64,000 bases of DNA from Marinobacter lutaoensis (GCF_001981305.1 NZ_MSCW01000008.1:62001-126000); one strand, 5' to 3'. Shown: positions 9,006 to 17,636, numbered from the stretch's first letter. Translations and numbers: made by a program. The notes: generated from the sequence alone by a model not told the origin.

Positions 9006-10253
9006 TCAATCGGTGCCGTCGGTACGCTCGATGATCAGCGCGATGCCCTGGCCGACGCCGATGCACATGGTGCACAGGGCGTAGCGGGCCCGTTTGCCGA
9101 TCCGGTGGCGGCGCTCCAGTTCGTGCAGTGCCGTGGTCACCAGCCGGGCGCCGCTCATGCCCAGCGGATGGCCCAGGGCAATGGCACCGCCATTGGGGTT
9201 GACGTGGGCGGCGTTGTCCGCGAGTCCCAGTTCACGGAGAACGGCCAGCGCTTGGGCGGCAAAGGCTTCGTTCAGCTCGATGACATCCATGTCGTCCAGT
9301 GTCAGACCCGCCAGTTTCAGAACTTTGCGCGTGGCCGGAACCGGTCCGATGCCCATGATGCGGGGCTCGACGCCGGCCGTGGCCATGGCGACCACCCGGG
9401 CCCGGGGCTTGAGACCGTGGGCCTTGACGGCGTCGGCACCGGCAAGCAGCAGGGCGCAGGCACCGTCGTTGACGCCGGAGGCGTTGCCGGCCGTCACGGT
9501 GCCGTTTTCCCGGAACGGCGTGGGCAGCTGGGCGAGTTTTTCCAGGCTGGTCTGGCGCGGGTGTTCATCGGTATCGACCACCAGCGGCTCCTGTTTGCGG
9601 CGCGGGAGGGTGACCGGCGTGATTTCCTCGGCGAAGATGCCGGCGGCCTGGGCGGTCGCGGCGCGCTGCTGGCTGCGCAGGGCGAAGGCGTCCTGGTCCT
9701 GCCGGGAGATCTTGAACTGTTCGGCCACGTTCTCGGCGGTTTCCGGCATGGAGTCGATGCCGTACTGCTTCTTCAGCAGCGGGTTGACGAAGCGCCAGCC
9801 GATGGTGGTGTCGAAGATCTCGGCGTTGCGGCTGAACGGCGTTTCGGCTTTGCCCATCACGAAGGGCGCCCGGGACATGGACTCGACGCCACCGGCAATG
9901 GCCAGTTGTGCCTCGCCGGTGCGAATGGCCCGGGCCGCGCTGCCGATCGCATCCATGCCGGAGCCGCACAGGCGGTTGATGGTGCTGCCGGGAATGCTCA
10001 CCGGCAGCCCCGCCAGCAGCGACGCCATCCGGGCCACGTTGCGGTTGTCCTCACCGGCCTGGTTGGCGCAGCCGTAGAGGACGTCGTCCACCTGGGACCA
10101 GTCCAGCTCAGGGTGGCGTTCCATCAGGGCCTTGATGGGGATGGCGCCCAGGTCGTCGGCGCGTACCGCAGACAGGGCGCCGCCATAGCGGCCGATGGGG
10201 GTACGGATGGCGTCAACGATGTAGGCGTCGGCCAGACGCGTGTCGGTGCTCAT
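9006..10253 (-). CDS. paaJ: 3-oxoadipyl-CoA / 3-oxo-5,6-dehydrosuberyl-CoA thiolase PaaJ
   Basis: 415 residues, thiolase superfamily. It shows the acyl-enzyme Cys in [10 protein letters not shown], the His in [11 protein letters not shown] and the second Cys in [10 protein letters not shown]. It is close in style to PcaF/PaaJ, which cut 3-oxoadipyl-CoA to succinyl-CoA and acetyl-CoA and the dehydrosuberyl intermediate one step earlier. The ATG overlaps the paaI stop by 4 bp (10250-10253), so the two are translationally coupled. PcaF of the beta-ketoadipate pathway cannot be excluded from sequence alone; context favours PaaJ. Confidence 0.93.
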   Translation of the reverse strand: MSTDTRLADAYIVDAIRTPIGRYGGALSAVRADDLGAIPIKALMERHPELDWSQVDDVLYGCANQAGEDNRNVARMASLLAGLPVSIPGSTINRLCGSGMDAIGSAARAIRTGEAQLAIAGGVESMSRAPFVMGKAETPFSRNAEIFDTTIGWRFVNPLLKKQYGIDSMPETAENVAEQFKISRQDQDAFALRSQQRAATAQAAGIFAEEITPVTLPRRKQEPLVVDTDEHPRQTSLEKLAQLPTPFRENGTVTAGNASGVNDGACALLLAGADAVKAHGLKPRARVVAMATAGVEPRIMGIGPVPATRKVLKLAGLTLDDMDVIELNEAFAAQALAVLRELGLADNAAHVNPNGGAIALGHPLGMSGARLVTTALHELERRHRIGKRARYALCTMCIGVGQGIALIIERTDGTD

Positions 10254-10696
10254 GAGTTGTCCTCCGGATTGCGAACGGTGCCGCGCACCTCGTAGGAGCG
10301 GCCCCGGAACAGGGCCACGGTGCGGCCGTCCTGGTTGGTCAGGGTGATGTCGTAGACACCGGTGCGGCCGCCGCGGGCGCGTTCCTCCGCCGTGGCGGTC
10401 AGCAGGTCACCCTCCCTGGCGCCGTACATGTAGTCGATGGTGCAGCCCGAGGCCACGGTGGCCCGGTCGTAGCTGTTGCAGGCGAAGGCGAAGGCCGAGT
10501 CCGCCAGGGTGAACAGGTAGCCGCCGTGGCAGGAGCCGTGCCCCTGAATCATGTCGGCGGTGACCTTCATGGTCAGGACTGCCCGGCCTGGACCGACGGA
10601 TTCGATGCGCATGCCCAGTTTCTGGCTGGCCCGGTCGCGGGCGAACATGGCGGCGGCGCAGGCTTCGGCCAGTGCCTGTGGATCGTGATCACTCAT
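10250..10696 (-). CDS. paaI: Hydroxyphenylacetyl-CoA thioesterase PaaI
   Basis: 148 residues forming a single hot-dog fold. The motif [18 protein letters not shown] holds the catalytic Asp of the PaaI family, and [15 protein letters not shown] closes the fold. PaaI hydrolyses ring-hydroxylated phenylacetyl-CoA and similar dead-end esters, releasing trapped CoA. It overlaps paaH by 8 bp and paaJ by 4 bp. Confidence 0.94.
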   Translation of the reverse strand: MSDHDPQALAEACAAAMFARDRASQKLGMRIESVGPGRAVLTMKVTADMIQGHGSCHGGYLFTLADSAFAFACNSYDRATVASGCTIDYMYGAREGDLLTATAEERARGGRTGVYDITLTNQDGRTVALFRGRSYEVRGTVRNPEDNS

Positions 10697-12212
10697 GGTG
10701 AAGCCCCTTGTTGGCGAAAACGTTCTTGCGCAGCAGCAGGGAGGGCCGGTAGCGGTCCTCGCCGTAGCTGCGCTGGAGATGGCTCAGTACCGTGAACACG
10801 CGATGGCTGCCCAGCCGGTCGCTCCAGCGCAGGGGGCCGTCGGGATAGTTCAGGCCGGCCTGCATGGCCAGGTCGATGTCGGCGGCGGTGGCCACACCGT
10901 GCAGGTGGGCATCGGCGGCCTCGTTCGCCAGCATGGCTACGGTCCGCATGACCACCAGGCCCGGTCGGTCGGCGACCCGGCTGACCGCGAAACCGGCCCG
11001 CTGTAGTAGCGCACAGGCGTCATCAATGGCTTCGGGCGAGGCTTGGTCGGCCGCGGCGATGGCCAGCCGGGTGGCGCTGGCGTAGTCGAAGGCGAGGTCG
11101 AACAGCACCAGGTTGTGGCAACCTTCGGTCGCGGCCCGCTCGGTGGCCATGCGGCCGTCGGTCAGGGCCAGCACCGCCTGGCCAAAGCGGATCTGGCCCT
11201 TGCCGGCCCGCTCGATCACCGTGAGGCCGGCGGCGCGCAGGCGCTCCGTCAGGGCGCCGGCCGGGCCCAGGTCGCCCTCCACGATCACCGTGCTTGCGCG
11301 GCTTTCCCGCATGGCTTCGGTCTGTGGCTGCGGTCGCTCATCGTCCTCGCCGTAGCGGTAGAAGCCCTGACCGCTCTTGCGCCCGAGCCGGCCGGCGGCC
11401 ACCAGTTCCTGCTGAATCAGGGACGGCAGGAATCTCGGGTCCTGATAGTAGGCGTTGAACACCGAACAGGTGACGGCGTAGTTGACGTCATGGCCGATCA
11501 GGTCGGTCAGTTCGAAGGCGCCCATGCGGAACTGGCCGGCCTCCCGCATCAGGGCGTCCAGAGTGGCGGCATCGGCGGCCTGTTCCTGCAGCAGGCGCAG
11601 GCTTTCGGCATAGAACGGCCGGGCCACGCGGTTGACGATGAAGCCCGGTGTCGAGGTGGCGTAGACCGGTTTCTTGCCCCAGCGGCTGGCGGTGGCGTGC
11701 ACTGTTTCCGCGACCGTGGGGTCGGTGGCCAGTCCGCGCACCACCTCGACCAGCGCCATCAGGGGGGCCGGATTAAAAAAGTGCATGCCCACCAACCGCT
11801 CCGGGTGCTTCATGCCCGCGCCCAGGGCGGTGACGGAGAGCGACGAGGTGTTGGTGGCGAGGATGGTGTCGTCGGTGCACAGCGCTTCCAGACGGGACAG
11901 CAGGGCGCGTTTGATGTCCAGATCTTCGACAATGGCCTCGATCACCAGGCCCGCCTCGGCCACCTCTTCGAGGGCGGCGACGGGATGGATCCGGCCGACG
12001 ATGTCGTCCAGTGCCTGCTGGCTCATCTTGCCCTTGTCGACCCGGCGCTGCAGCTGACGGGCGATGCCGGCCCGGCCCGCTTCGGCGGCGCCTTCACGCT
12101 GGTCGTGCAGGAACACCGGGTGTCCGGCCTGGGCGGCCACCTGGGCGATGCCGGAGCCCATGGCGCCCGCGCCGATGACGGCGATCCGGGTGTTGCTTTC
12201 CAGTGCCGGCAT
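10689..12212 (-). CDS. paaH: 3-hydroxyadipyl-CoA dehydrogenase PaaH
   Basis: 507 residues, the long form of 3-hydroxyacyl-CoA dehydrogenase. An NAD-binding motif GAGAMGSGIA lies at the N-terminus, and MHFFNPAPLMALVEVV and STPGFIVNRVARP are the catalytic-domain hallmarks. A second C-terminal dehydrogenase-like repeat (LVVMRTVAMLANEAADA and LNYPDGPLRW) is typical of PaaH. It oxidises 3-hydroxyadipyl-CoA to 3-oxoadipyl-CoA with NAD+. It lies 3 bp after paaG. Confidence 0.95.
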   Translation of the reverse strand: MPALESNTRIAVIGAGAMGSGIAQVAAQAGHPVFLHDQREGAAEAGRAGIARQLQRRVDKGKMSQQALDDIVGRIHPVAALEEVAEAGLVIEAIVEDLDIKRALLSRLEALCTDDTILATNTSSLSVTALGAGMKHPERLVGMHFFNPAPLMALVEVVRGLATDPTVAETVHATASRWGKKPVYATSTPGFIVNRVARPFYAESLRLLQEQAADAATLDALMREAGQFRMGAFELTDLIGHDVNYAVTCSVFNAYYQDPRFLPSLIQQELVAAGRLGRKSGQGFYRYGEDDERPQPQTEAMRESRASTVIVEGDLGPAGALTERLRAAGLTVIERAGKGQIRFGQAVLALTDGRMATERAATEGCHNLVLFDLAFDYASATRLAIAAADQASPEAIDDACALLQRAGFAVSRVADRPGLVVMRTVAMLANEAADAHLHGVATAADIDLAMQAGLNYPDGPLRWSDRLGSHRVFTVLSHLQRSYGEDRYRPSLLLRKNVFANKGLHHE

Positions 12213-12215
12213 GGC

Positions 12216-13007
12216 TCATTTCCCCTTGAATGACGGTGTGCGTTTTTCCATGAAGGCGGCCACGCCTTCCCGGTAGTCCTCGGTGTGGCCGGCTTCCCGC
12301 TGGAGGTCGCGTTCGAGGTTCAGCTGTTGCTCGAAGGTGTTGTCGGCGCTGGCGTGCAGTGCCTGCTTGATCAGCGCCAGACCCCGGGTCGGCTGGGTGG
12401 CGAAGTGGCGGGCCAGTGCCAGGGTCTCGTCCATCAGCCGGTCATCGTCCACGCAGCGCCAGATCAGGCCCCAGGCTTCGGCCTGCTCAGCGCTGACTTT
12501 CTCACCCAGCAGGGCCATGCCCTTGGCGCGGGCCATGCCGGCCAGTCGCGGCAGAGTCCAGGTGCCGCCGGAATCGGGAACCAGCCCAAGCTTGCAGAAA
12601 GCCTGGACGAAACTGGCGGAACGGGCGGCCAGGGTGATGTCGCAGGCCAGAGCAATGTTGGCGCCGGCACCGGCCGCCACGCCATTGACGGCACACACCA
12701 CCGGCATCGGCAGGTCCCGGAGGCTGCGCATCAGTGGGTTGTAGTAGTGCTCTAGGGAAGCGCCCAGATCCGGCCGCTCCTGACCGGGCGACACCGTGCG
12801 GTCGTTGAGATCCTGGCCGGCGCAGAAGCCGCGGCCGGCGCCGGTGATAACCAGCACCCGGGCGCTGTCGTCCGCGCGAACGGTGTCGATGGCCTCGCGC
12901 AGTCGCTCATGCATTTCCACGTTGAAACTGTTGAGGCTGTCGGGGCGATTCAGGGTAACCAGGGCGATCCCCTGGTCGATTTCGAGAAGGATGCTCGGCT
13001 GGGTCAT
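12216..13007 (-). CDS. paaG: 1,2-epoxyphenylacetyl-CoA isomerase PaaG
   Basis: 263 residues, crotonase fold. The segments LNRPDSLNSFNVEMH, GAGRGFCAGQDLNDR, NGVAAGAGANIALACD and GLVPDSGGTW match PaaG rather than PaaF, which lacks the CAGQDLNDR form. The ending REGVAAFMEKRTPSFKGK is also PaaG-like. It isomerises the ring epoxide of phenylacetyl-CoA to the oxepin and shifts double bonds later in the pathway. It is the first gene of the leftward paa run and is preceded by a long leader with a promoter at 13289-13316. Confidence 0.94.
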   Translation of the reverse strand: MTQPSILLEIDQGIALVTLNRPDSLNSFNVEMHERLREAIDTVRADDSARVLVITGAGRGFCAGQDLNDRTVSPGQERPDLGASLEHYYNPLMRSLRDLPMPVVCAVNGVAAGAGANIALACDITLAARSASFVQAFCKLGLVPDSGGTWTLPRLAGMARAKGMALLGEKVSAEQAEAWGLIWRCVDDDRLMDETLALARHFATQPTRGLALIKQALHASADNTFEQQLNLERDLQREAGHTEDYREGVAAFMEKRTPSFKGK

Positions 13008-13047
13008 GGTGTTGTCCCGTTGCTGTTATCGAGTGGGTGGTGCGCGG

Positions 13048-13182
13048 TCAGCGGCCGGTGACGAGACGTCCGGCAAGGTCCGGGTCCAACGGCGGGGCCG
13101 GGCGGCGTCGTGCGGGCGTGGTGCTGATCGCGGACGGATCGGTGATGTCGTCGGTAAGACGGGTGTGCAGATCGTTTGGCAT
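13048..13182 (-). CDS. Possible 44-residue ORF in the paaG leader
   Basis: Between the predicted paaG transcription start (about 13283) and the paaG ATG (13007) lies an ATG-initiated frame of 44 codons (MPNDLHTRLTDDITDPS...LAGRLVTGR). Its third codon positions are mostly G or C as in real genes here. It has no convincing ribosome binding site and no family I recognise. It could be a leader peptide, a remnant of a longer gene, or chance. Confidence 0.2.
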   Translation of the reverse strand: MPNDLHTRLTDDITDPSAISTTPARRRPAPPLDPDLAGRLVTGR

Positions 13183-13549
13183 AAGCGGTCCGGTCTGGCT
13201 TTGTTGTTGTTTCCGTGGCCGCCCGAGGCGGCCGGTTCCGGGTGCCGGGAGCCCTGCTCTGAAGGTCCGACAGGGGTGTTTGAGCATGAGTATATCTTAG
13301 AATTGATACCCGTCAATACTTGTGATCTCAATCTTCTGTATCACGTTTTGTTTTGCTGTTTTTTTCTTATTTCATTGATATACCAATAAATTTATCTTTT
13401 TTGTCTTGGCGGTTGCTGCCATTTTTCGAAAAAATTGATCCTTCAGTTCTGTCATTTTCAATGAAATTGTGAACGAAAAAAGCTACTGTGATACGGAGCT
13501 TTGTCACAACAACAATCTGGGGGGCCGCCCCCGTCACGAGGAGAACGCT
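13183..13549. promoter_or_regulatory. Divergent paaG/paaY control region
   Basis: About 370 bp, sharply AT-rich from 13290 to 13500. Besides the paaG promoter it holds further TGATAC-type elements: GTATCACG at 13338-13345 (inverted) and GTGATACG at 13488-13495. It also holds the 12-bp palindrome TTTTTCGAAAAA at 13422-13433. TGATAC at 13304 and GTATCA at 13338 form an inverted pair 28 bp apart, like the TGATAC/GTGTCA pair 27 bp apart upstream of paaA. I could not fix a clear paaY promoter. Confidence 0.5.
13289..13316 (-). promoter_or_regulatory. Candidate sigma70 promoter for paaG
   Basis: On the minus strand TTGACG (13316-13311) and TATACT (13294-13289) are separated by 16 bp. This predicts a transcript start near 13283 and an approximately 275-nt leader before paaG. 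TGATAC (13304-13309) lies inside the spacer, as in the paaA promoter, suggesting common repression of both operons. Confidence 0.6.
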
Positions 13550-14143
13550 ATGCCGGTTTACAGCATTGAAGGTGTCATTCCCGTTGTCCATCCATCCGCC
13601 TACGTCCATCCCAGCGCCGTGTTGATCGGCGATGTCTGGATCGGCCCGAACTGCTACGTTGGGCCGGCGGCGTCGCTACGGGGCGACTTTGGCCGGGTTG
13701 TCCTCAAGGAGGGATCGAACATCCAGGACACCTGTGTGATGCACGCCTTTCCGGGCATGGACACGGTGATCGAGCGGAATGGCCACGTCGGCCATGGCGC
13801 CATCCTGCACGGCTGCATCGTCGGCGAGGATGCGATGGTCGGTATGAATGCGGTGGTGATGGATGAGGCCCATATCGCGCCCCGTTCCATTGTCGGCGCG
13901 GGGGCCTTGGTCAAGGCTGGCTTCCAGTGCGAGCCGGGGTCGCTGATCGTGGGGGCGCCAGCCAAGGTGCTGCGCATGCTCAGCGACAAGGAAATTGCCT
14001 GGAAGAGGCGGGGGACGGAGGAGTACCAGCGGCTTACCCGCCGCTCTCTCGCCTCTCTGGTGGAGTGCCCGCCGTTGGCGGAGGCGGAGCCGGACCGCCC
14101 CCGGGTTGACGCCGGCAGCTACCAGCCCAAGCACCAGTCCTGA
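13550..14143 (+). CDS. paaY: PaaY, hexapeptide-repeat thioesterase / gamma-carbonic-anhydrase-like protein
   Basis: 197 residues from the ATG at 13550, preceded by GAGGAGA. The frame opens earlier but has no ribosome site there. It is a left-handed beta-helix of the gamma-carbonic anhydrase type: repeats such as VLIGDVWIGPNCYVG and zinc-ligand histidines in CVMHAFPG, NGHVGHGAILHGC. PaaY proteins hydrolyse the 2-hydroxycyclohepta-1,4,6-triene-1-formyl-CoA dead-end product and so protect the paa pathway. It is divergent from paaG and shares the control region 13183-13549. Confidence 0.92.
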   Translation: MPVYSIEGVIPVVHPSAYVHPSAVLIGDVWIGPNCYVGPAASLRGDFGRVVLKEGSNIQDTCVMHAFPGMDTVIERNGHVGHGAILHGCIVGEDAMVGMNAVVMDEAHIAPRSIVGAGALVKAGFQCEPGSLIVGAPAKVLRMLSDKEIAWKRRGTEEYQRLTRRSLASLVECPPLAEAEPDRPRVDAGSYQPKHQS

Positions 14144-14174
14144 GGATCGGCTGCGGGGGGCTTTGCATGGCGGC

Positions 14175-15074
14175 TCAGGCCGCCATTTCGGATTTCAGGG
14201 CGTCGATGATGATGCGGGCGAAATGCTCGGGGCTGTCTTCCTGGAGGAAATGCCCTCCCCGCAGGGTGACGTGGGGCTGACCGTGGGCCCCCGGGATGCG
14301 CCGCTGCATGTGCCGGTCGCTGCCCCGGGTCAGGGTATCGCCACTGCTGAAACAGGTGATGAACGGCTTGCGCCACTTCTCCAGAGCTTTCCAGACATCC
14401 CGGTTGGCCCGGCTGTTGGGGTCGTCCGGCGACACCGGGATCAGATGGGGGAAAGCCCGGGCCCCAGCTTTGTATTCGGATGACGGGAAGGGGGCCTCGT
14501 AGGCGGCCAGTTCGTCCTTGCTCAGGGTGCGTTCGGTACCCAGCTGGACAATGCGGCCGATGGGGAACCAGGGGCTGTGGGAGGCAAAGGCCTTCCAGAG
14601 CGTGAAAATAGCCGGTAACCGCGTCTCTCCCGTGGGCAGCATGCCGTTGCCGACGATGATCCGGCTGAACCGATCCGCGTGCTCGGTGGCCAGGCGCAGC
14701 CCCAGCAGCGAGCCCCAGTTCTGGCACACCAGGGTCACGTCCCGAAGGTCCAGGGTTTTGAGCCAATGGGTGAGCCACGCCGTGTGCCGGTCGTAGCTGT
14801 AGTCCGACAGGTGCGCCGGCTTGTCCGATTTGCCGAAACCGATCAGGTCCGGAGCCAGCACCCGATGGCCGGCCGCCGCCACCAGCGGAATCATGTGGCG
14901 ATACAGGTAGGACCAGGAGGGCTCACCGTGCAGCATCAGAACCGGTGAGGCGCTCCTGGGGCCTTCATCCACATAGTGCATCCGGAGCCCGGGTGCGACG
15001 TCGACATAGTTGGCTTGGAACGGGTAGTCCGGAAGGCCCTGGAAACGGGCTTCATCGGTTCTCAAGATACGCAT
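14175..15074 (-). CDS. Haloalkane-dehalogenase-like alpha/beta hydrolase with Asn at the nucleophile position
   Basis: 299 residues, closest in style to subfamily I haloalkane dehalogenases such as DhlA. The oxyanion motif HGEPSW is at 49-54, halide-binding Trp candidates are W120 and W160, the acid is probably D246 in SGDTLTRGSD, and the base is H275 in GGHFLQED. The nucleophile elbow reads CQNWGS (117-122), where the family has CQDWGG. The codon is AAC, so the Asp nucleophile is Asn119. The rest of the triad is present. It may be inactive, self-activating by deamidation as reported for a DhlA Asp-to-Asn mutant, or changed in function. It is convergent with paaY and appears monocistronic. 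Confidence 0.85.
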   Translation of the reverse strand: MRILRTDEARFQGLPDYPFQANYVDVAPGLRMHYVDEGPRSASPVLMLHGEPSWSYLYRHMIPLVAAAGHRVLAPDLIGFGKSDKPAHLSDYSYDRHTAWLTHWLKTLDLRDVTLVCQNWGSLLGLRLATEHADRFSRIIVGNGMLPTGETRLPAIFTLWKAFASHSPWFPIGRIVQLGTERTLSKDELAAYEAPFPSSEYKAGARAFPHLIPVSPDDPNSRANRDVWKALEKWRKPFITCFSSGDTLTRGSDRHMQRRIPGAHGQPHVTLRGGHFLQEDSPEHFARIIIDALKSEMAA

Positions 15075-15196
15075 GCCATCGACTGTCCTGACTGATAGGG
15101 TGCGCGACTGCCGTGACGACAGTCATCGAACTTCAGGATAAATCAGATGGCACGGCGGTGTGTTTGAGTTGCGTAACAGAGCGTTGCCCGTTTGAA

Positions 15197-15445
15197 TCAG
15201 CAAGCGAGGCCGAACAGCCGTTCCGGGTCGTCGATTCCGGCCATGGCCTCGTCGCAGCAGTTGACCGCGCCGCAGTCGTCGGCCGAGCACAGGCCGATGG
15301 TCTGGCAGTCGATGTCCTGATAACTGCCACCCTCGTTGAGGAATATCCGGGCCCGGGGCAGGATGGAGCCGCAGTGTCCACACAGCAGCGTGGGTACGGC
15401 GCTGCCTTCGGCCAGGCGTGCCTTGTAGTGTCGTTGTTGGGTCAT
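15197..15445 (-). CDS. Small cysteine-rich protein, function unknown
   Basis: 82 residues from the ATG at 15445, which has an excellent AAGGAGG 7 bp upstream. Cysteines occur as CGHCG, then DCQTIGLCSADDCGAVNCCDE, and a final C-terminal Cys, so eight of 82 residues are Cys. This suggests a zinc ribbon or other metal site, but I recognise no family. A weak promoter (TTGAAT, 16 bp, TATGTT) lies upstream. It is probably a single-gene unit between the dehalogenase-like gene and the next small gene. Confidence 0.75.
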   Translation of the reverse strand: MTQQRHYKARLAEGSAVPTLLCGHCGSILPRARIFLNEGGSYQDIDCQTIGLCSADDCGAVNCCDEAMAGIDDPERLFGLAC

Positions 15446-15532
15446 ATGCTTCCTCCTTGTTGACCAAACATAGGGGTCTTTCATGACAATTCAAAGTCGG
15501 GGCGGGGCAGAGGGCCTCGCCGGGACCTGCGG

Positions 15533-15886
15533 TCAGACGGAGCTGTTGTCAGAGTCCACCAGGGGCCGACGGTTGGAGCGTTTGTCGTCCCAGGCCAGTG
15601 CCTTGGGGTCGTACCAGCCGATGGCGTCCAGCACCTTCTGGCGGGTTTGCCGTGACAGTGTTGGCCACAGCTCCTGAAAGTCCTCCAGCCCTTGTTCCTT
15701 CAGCCGTCGCTGCTTGCTGCGCAGGCTGCGGATGATTCGGGGGAGCTGCAGGGCGTCACCGAGCTGCCCGGGCACCAGCACCGGTTGTCCCATGACCTTG
15801 CGGCGATGGGTTCTGGCGGCCAGCACCCGCTCCAGTTCCTCGGCGGCCTCCAGAGCCGTTTCGGTGGTAAAGGCTTGCAGGTCCAA
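15533..15886 (-). CDS. Conserved-looking hypothetical protein, 117 residues
   Basis: A charged, largely helical soluble protein with no signal peptide (ALEAAEELERVLAARTHRRK at the N-terminus, then SLRSKQRRLKEQGLEDFQ). The frame can start only at TTG 15886, because a stop lies directly upstream. AGGTGA sits about 6 bp before this TTG. A later ATG would remove about 30 residues. I do not recognise a family. It lies 87 bp upstream of the Cys-rich gene on the same strand. Confidence 0.6.
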   Translation of the reverse strand: MDLQAFTTETALEAAEELERVLAARTHRRKVMGQPVLVPGQLGDALQLPRIIRSLRSKQRRLKEQGLEDFQELWPTLSRQTRQKVLDAIGWYDPKALAWDDKRSNRRPLVDSDNSSV

Positions 15887-16035
15887 TCACATCACCTGTT
15901 CAGTCTCTGATCAATAACCCATCACTATAACCCGAACCGGGCTACAGTGGCCATGCTGTCGTGGTAGGCTATCTGCCGTCGCGCCCGGCCCGGTTGGCGG
16001 GCCATTGGTTGCTGGATAGGTAGGAAGCGTTTGCC

Positions 16036-17121
16036 ATGTATGCAAAACTCGAGACACGGACTTTTCTGGCCCTGCTGGTCGGGGTCACTCTGGCGTTTGT
16101 GTTGTTGATGAAGCCGTTCCTGGGCCCGATCTTCTGGGCCGTGGCCATTGCGCTGATCTTCCACCCGTTCCAGCAGTGGCTGGTGCGCCGGTTGGGGCCC
16201 CGGCCCAACCTCAACGCCCTGATCACCCTCGCCGTGTGCTTGATCATCGTGGTGATTCCGGTGCTGGTGCTGGTCACCTCCCTGGTGGCGGAAGGAGCCG
16301 GGCTGGTCCAGCAGATCCAGGCGGGCAAGATCCGTCCGGGCGAGTACATTGACCGGGTGAGCCAGTCGTTTCCGGCGATTCAGTCGTTCCTGGCGCAGTT
16401 TGACATCCAGTTCTCCGAATGGCGGGACCGGGCGGTCAGCGCGGTGGCCAGCGGCGGCCAGTTTCTGGCCAAGCAGGCGCTGGGGGTGGGGCAGAACACC
16501 TTCCAGTTCTTCCTCGGTCTGGCATTGATGGTGTACCTGGCGTTTTTCCTGTTGCGGGACGGCCATCAGTTGGTGGAGCTGCTGATCCGCGCGCTGCCCC
16601 TGGGTGACGAACGGGAGCGGCTGCTGTTTGCCAAGTTCGCCGAGGTGACCCGCGCGACGGTCAAGGGCAACCTGCTCATCGCCATTATTCAGGGCGCGCT
16701 GGGTGGACTCATTTTTTGGGTACTCGGTATCGACGGCGCCCTGCTGTGGGGGGTGGTGATGGCGGTGGTGTCGCTGCTGCCGGCGGTGGGGGCCGCTCTG
16801 GTCTGGGTACCGGCGGCCATTTACCTGGCGGCCATTGGCCAGTATGTGTCGGCCACGGTGCTGACCCTGTTCGGTGTTCTGGTGATCGGGCTGGCGGATA
16901 ACCTGTTGCGTCCGGTCCTGGTGGGGCGCGATACCAAACTGCCCGATTACATTGTGCTGCTGTCGACCCTGGGGGGGATTGCCATGTTCGGCGTCAACGG
17001 CTTTGTGATGGGGCCGCTGGTGGCCGCGCTGTTCATGGCGTTCTGGGAAATTTTCATTCGAGAGTTCGGGCACGGTGCCCAGACCGGGGCGGAAGGCAGC
17101 CCGCCACCGGAGGATGTATGA
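16036..17121 (+). CDS. AI-2E family transporter (PerM/YdiK-like permease)
   Basis: 361 residues with about eight hydrophobic segments. Two N-terminal helices (LALLVGVTLAFVLLMKPFLG and FWAVAIALIF) are followed by an amphipathic soluble region (about 95-155), then helices with LPLGDERERL between them. The C-terminal signature GLADNLLRPVLVGRDTKLP near residue 300 identifies the AI-2E/PerM family. Members export diverse small molecules; substrate here is unknown. It lies upstream of the peptidoglycan-binding protein gene, 110 bp apart. Confidence 0.9.
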   Translation: MYAKLETRTFLALLVGVTLAFVLLMKPFLGPIFWAVAIALIFHPFQQWLVRRLGPRPNLNALITLAVCLIIVVIPVLVLVTSLVAEGAGLVQQIQAGKIRPGEYIDRVSQSFPAIQSFLAQFDIQFSEWRDRAVSAVASGGQFLAKQALGVGQNTFQFFLGLALMVYLAFFLLRDGHQLVELLIRALPLGDERERLLFAKFAEVTRATVKGNLLIAIIQGALGGLIFWVLGIDGALLWGVVMAVVSLLPAVGAALVWVPAAIYLAAIGQYVSATVLTLFGVLVIGLADNLLRPVLVGRDTKLPDYIVLLSTLGGIAMFGVNGFVMGPLVAALFMAFWEIFIREFGHGAQTGAEGSPPPEDV

Positions 17122-17231
17122 TAGGCTGGGGCCTGGCTGGACGATCCGGCCCCTTCGGTACCCATGGACGCGGTACCCCATAACAACAACGAGGATGCCG
17201 GCGGCATCCGCTGCACGAAGTGGAGTGTACC

Positions 17232-17636
17232 ATGAGCAATATTCGCAACCGTTTACGACCCGCCCTGGGAATCGCCGGCCTGGCGGCCCTGCTGGCCCTG
17301 GCCCCCCTGGCTCACGCCGACGAAGTGGTGGCGCTGAAGAATGCCCTCTATGGCGCCGGTTACCCGATCACCAATGTGTCATCCGAGATGGACGACGCTA
17401 CCCGTTCCGCCCTGACCCGGTTCCAGAAGGATCACGGTCTGCAGGCCACCGGTATCCTGAACGAGGAAACCAAGAAAGCGCTGGGTATGGTGCCGCTTCA
17501 AGTGGTGGCCGCGTCGGCGCCCAAGCCCACGGTTCCAGCGGAGACGGCTGCAGCCCAGGTCCCGGCGGCAGCCGACGCCGGCGATCAGCAGGGTGCCATT
17601 GAAGAGAAGGACGACGGCGGCTGGTCGCTCTGGTAG
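17232..17636 (+). CDS. Small exported protein with a peptidoglycan-binding domain
   Basis: 134 residues from the ATG at 17232 (GGAG 6 bp upstream). A signal peptide with core LGIAGLAALLALAPLAHA is followed by one PG_binding_1 domain (EVVALKNALYGAGYPI, then SALTRFQKDHGLQATG and LNEETKKALG). An Ala/Pro-rich tail ends in an acidic segment and GWSLW. No catalytic domain is present, so it may only anchor to or sense the wall. It is convergent with ilvD. Confidence 0.85.
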   Translation: MSNIRNRLRPALGIAGLAALLALAPLAHADEVVALKNALYGAGYPITNVSSEMDDATRSALTRFQKDHGLQATGILNEETKKALGMVPLQVVAASAPKPTVPAETAAAQVPAAADAGDQQGAIEEKDDGGWSLW

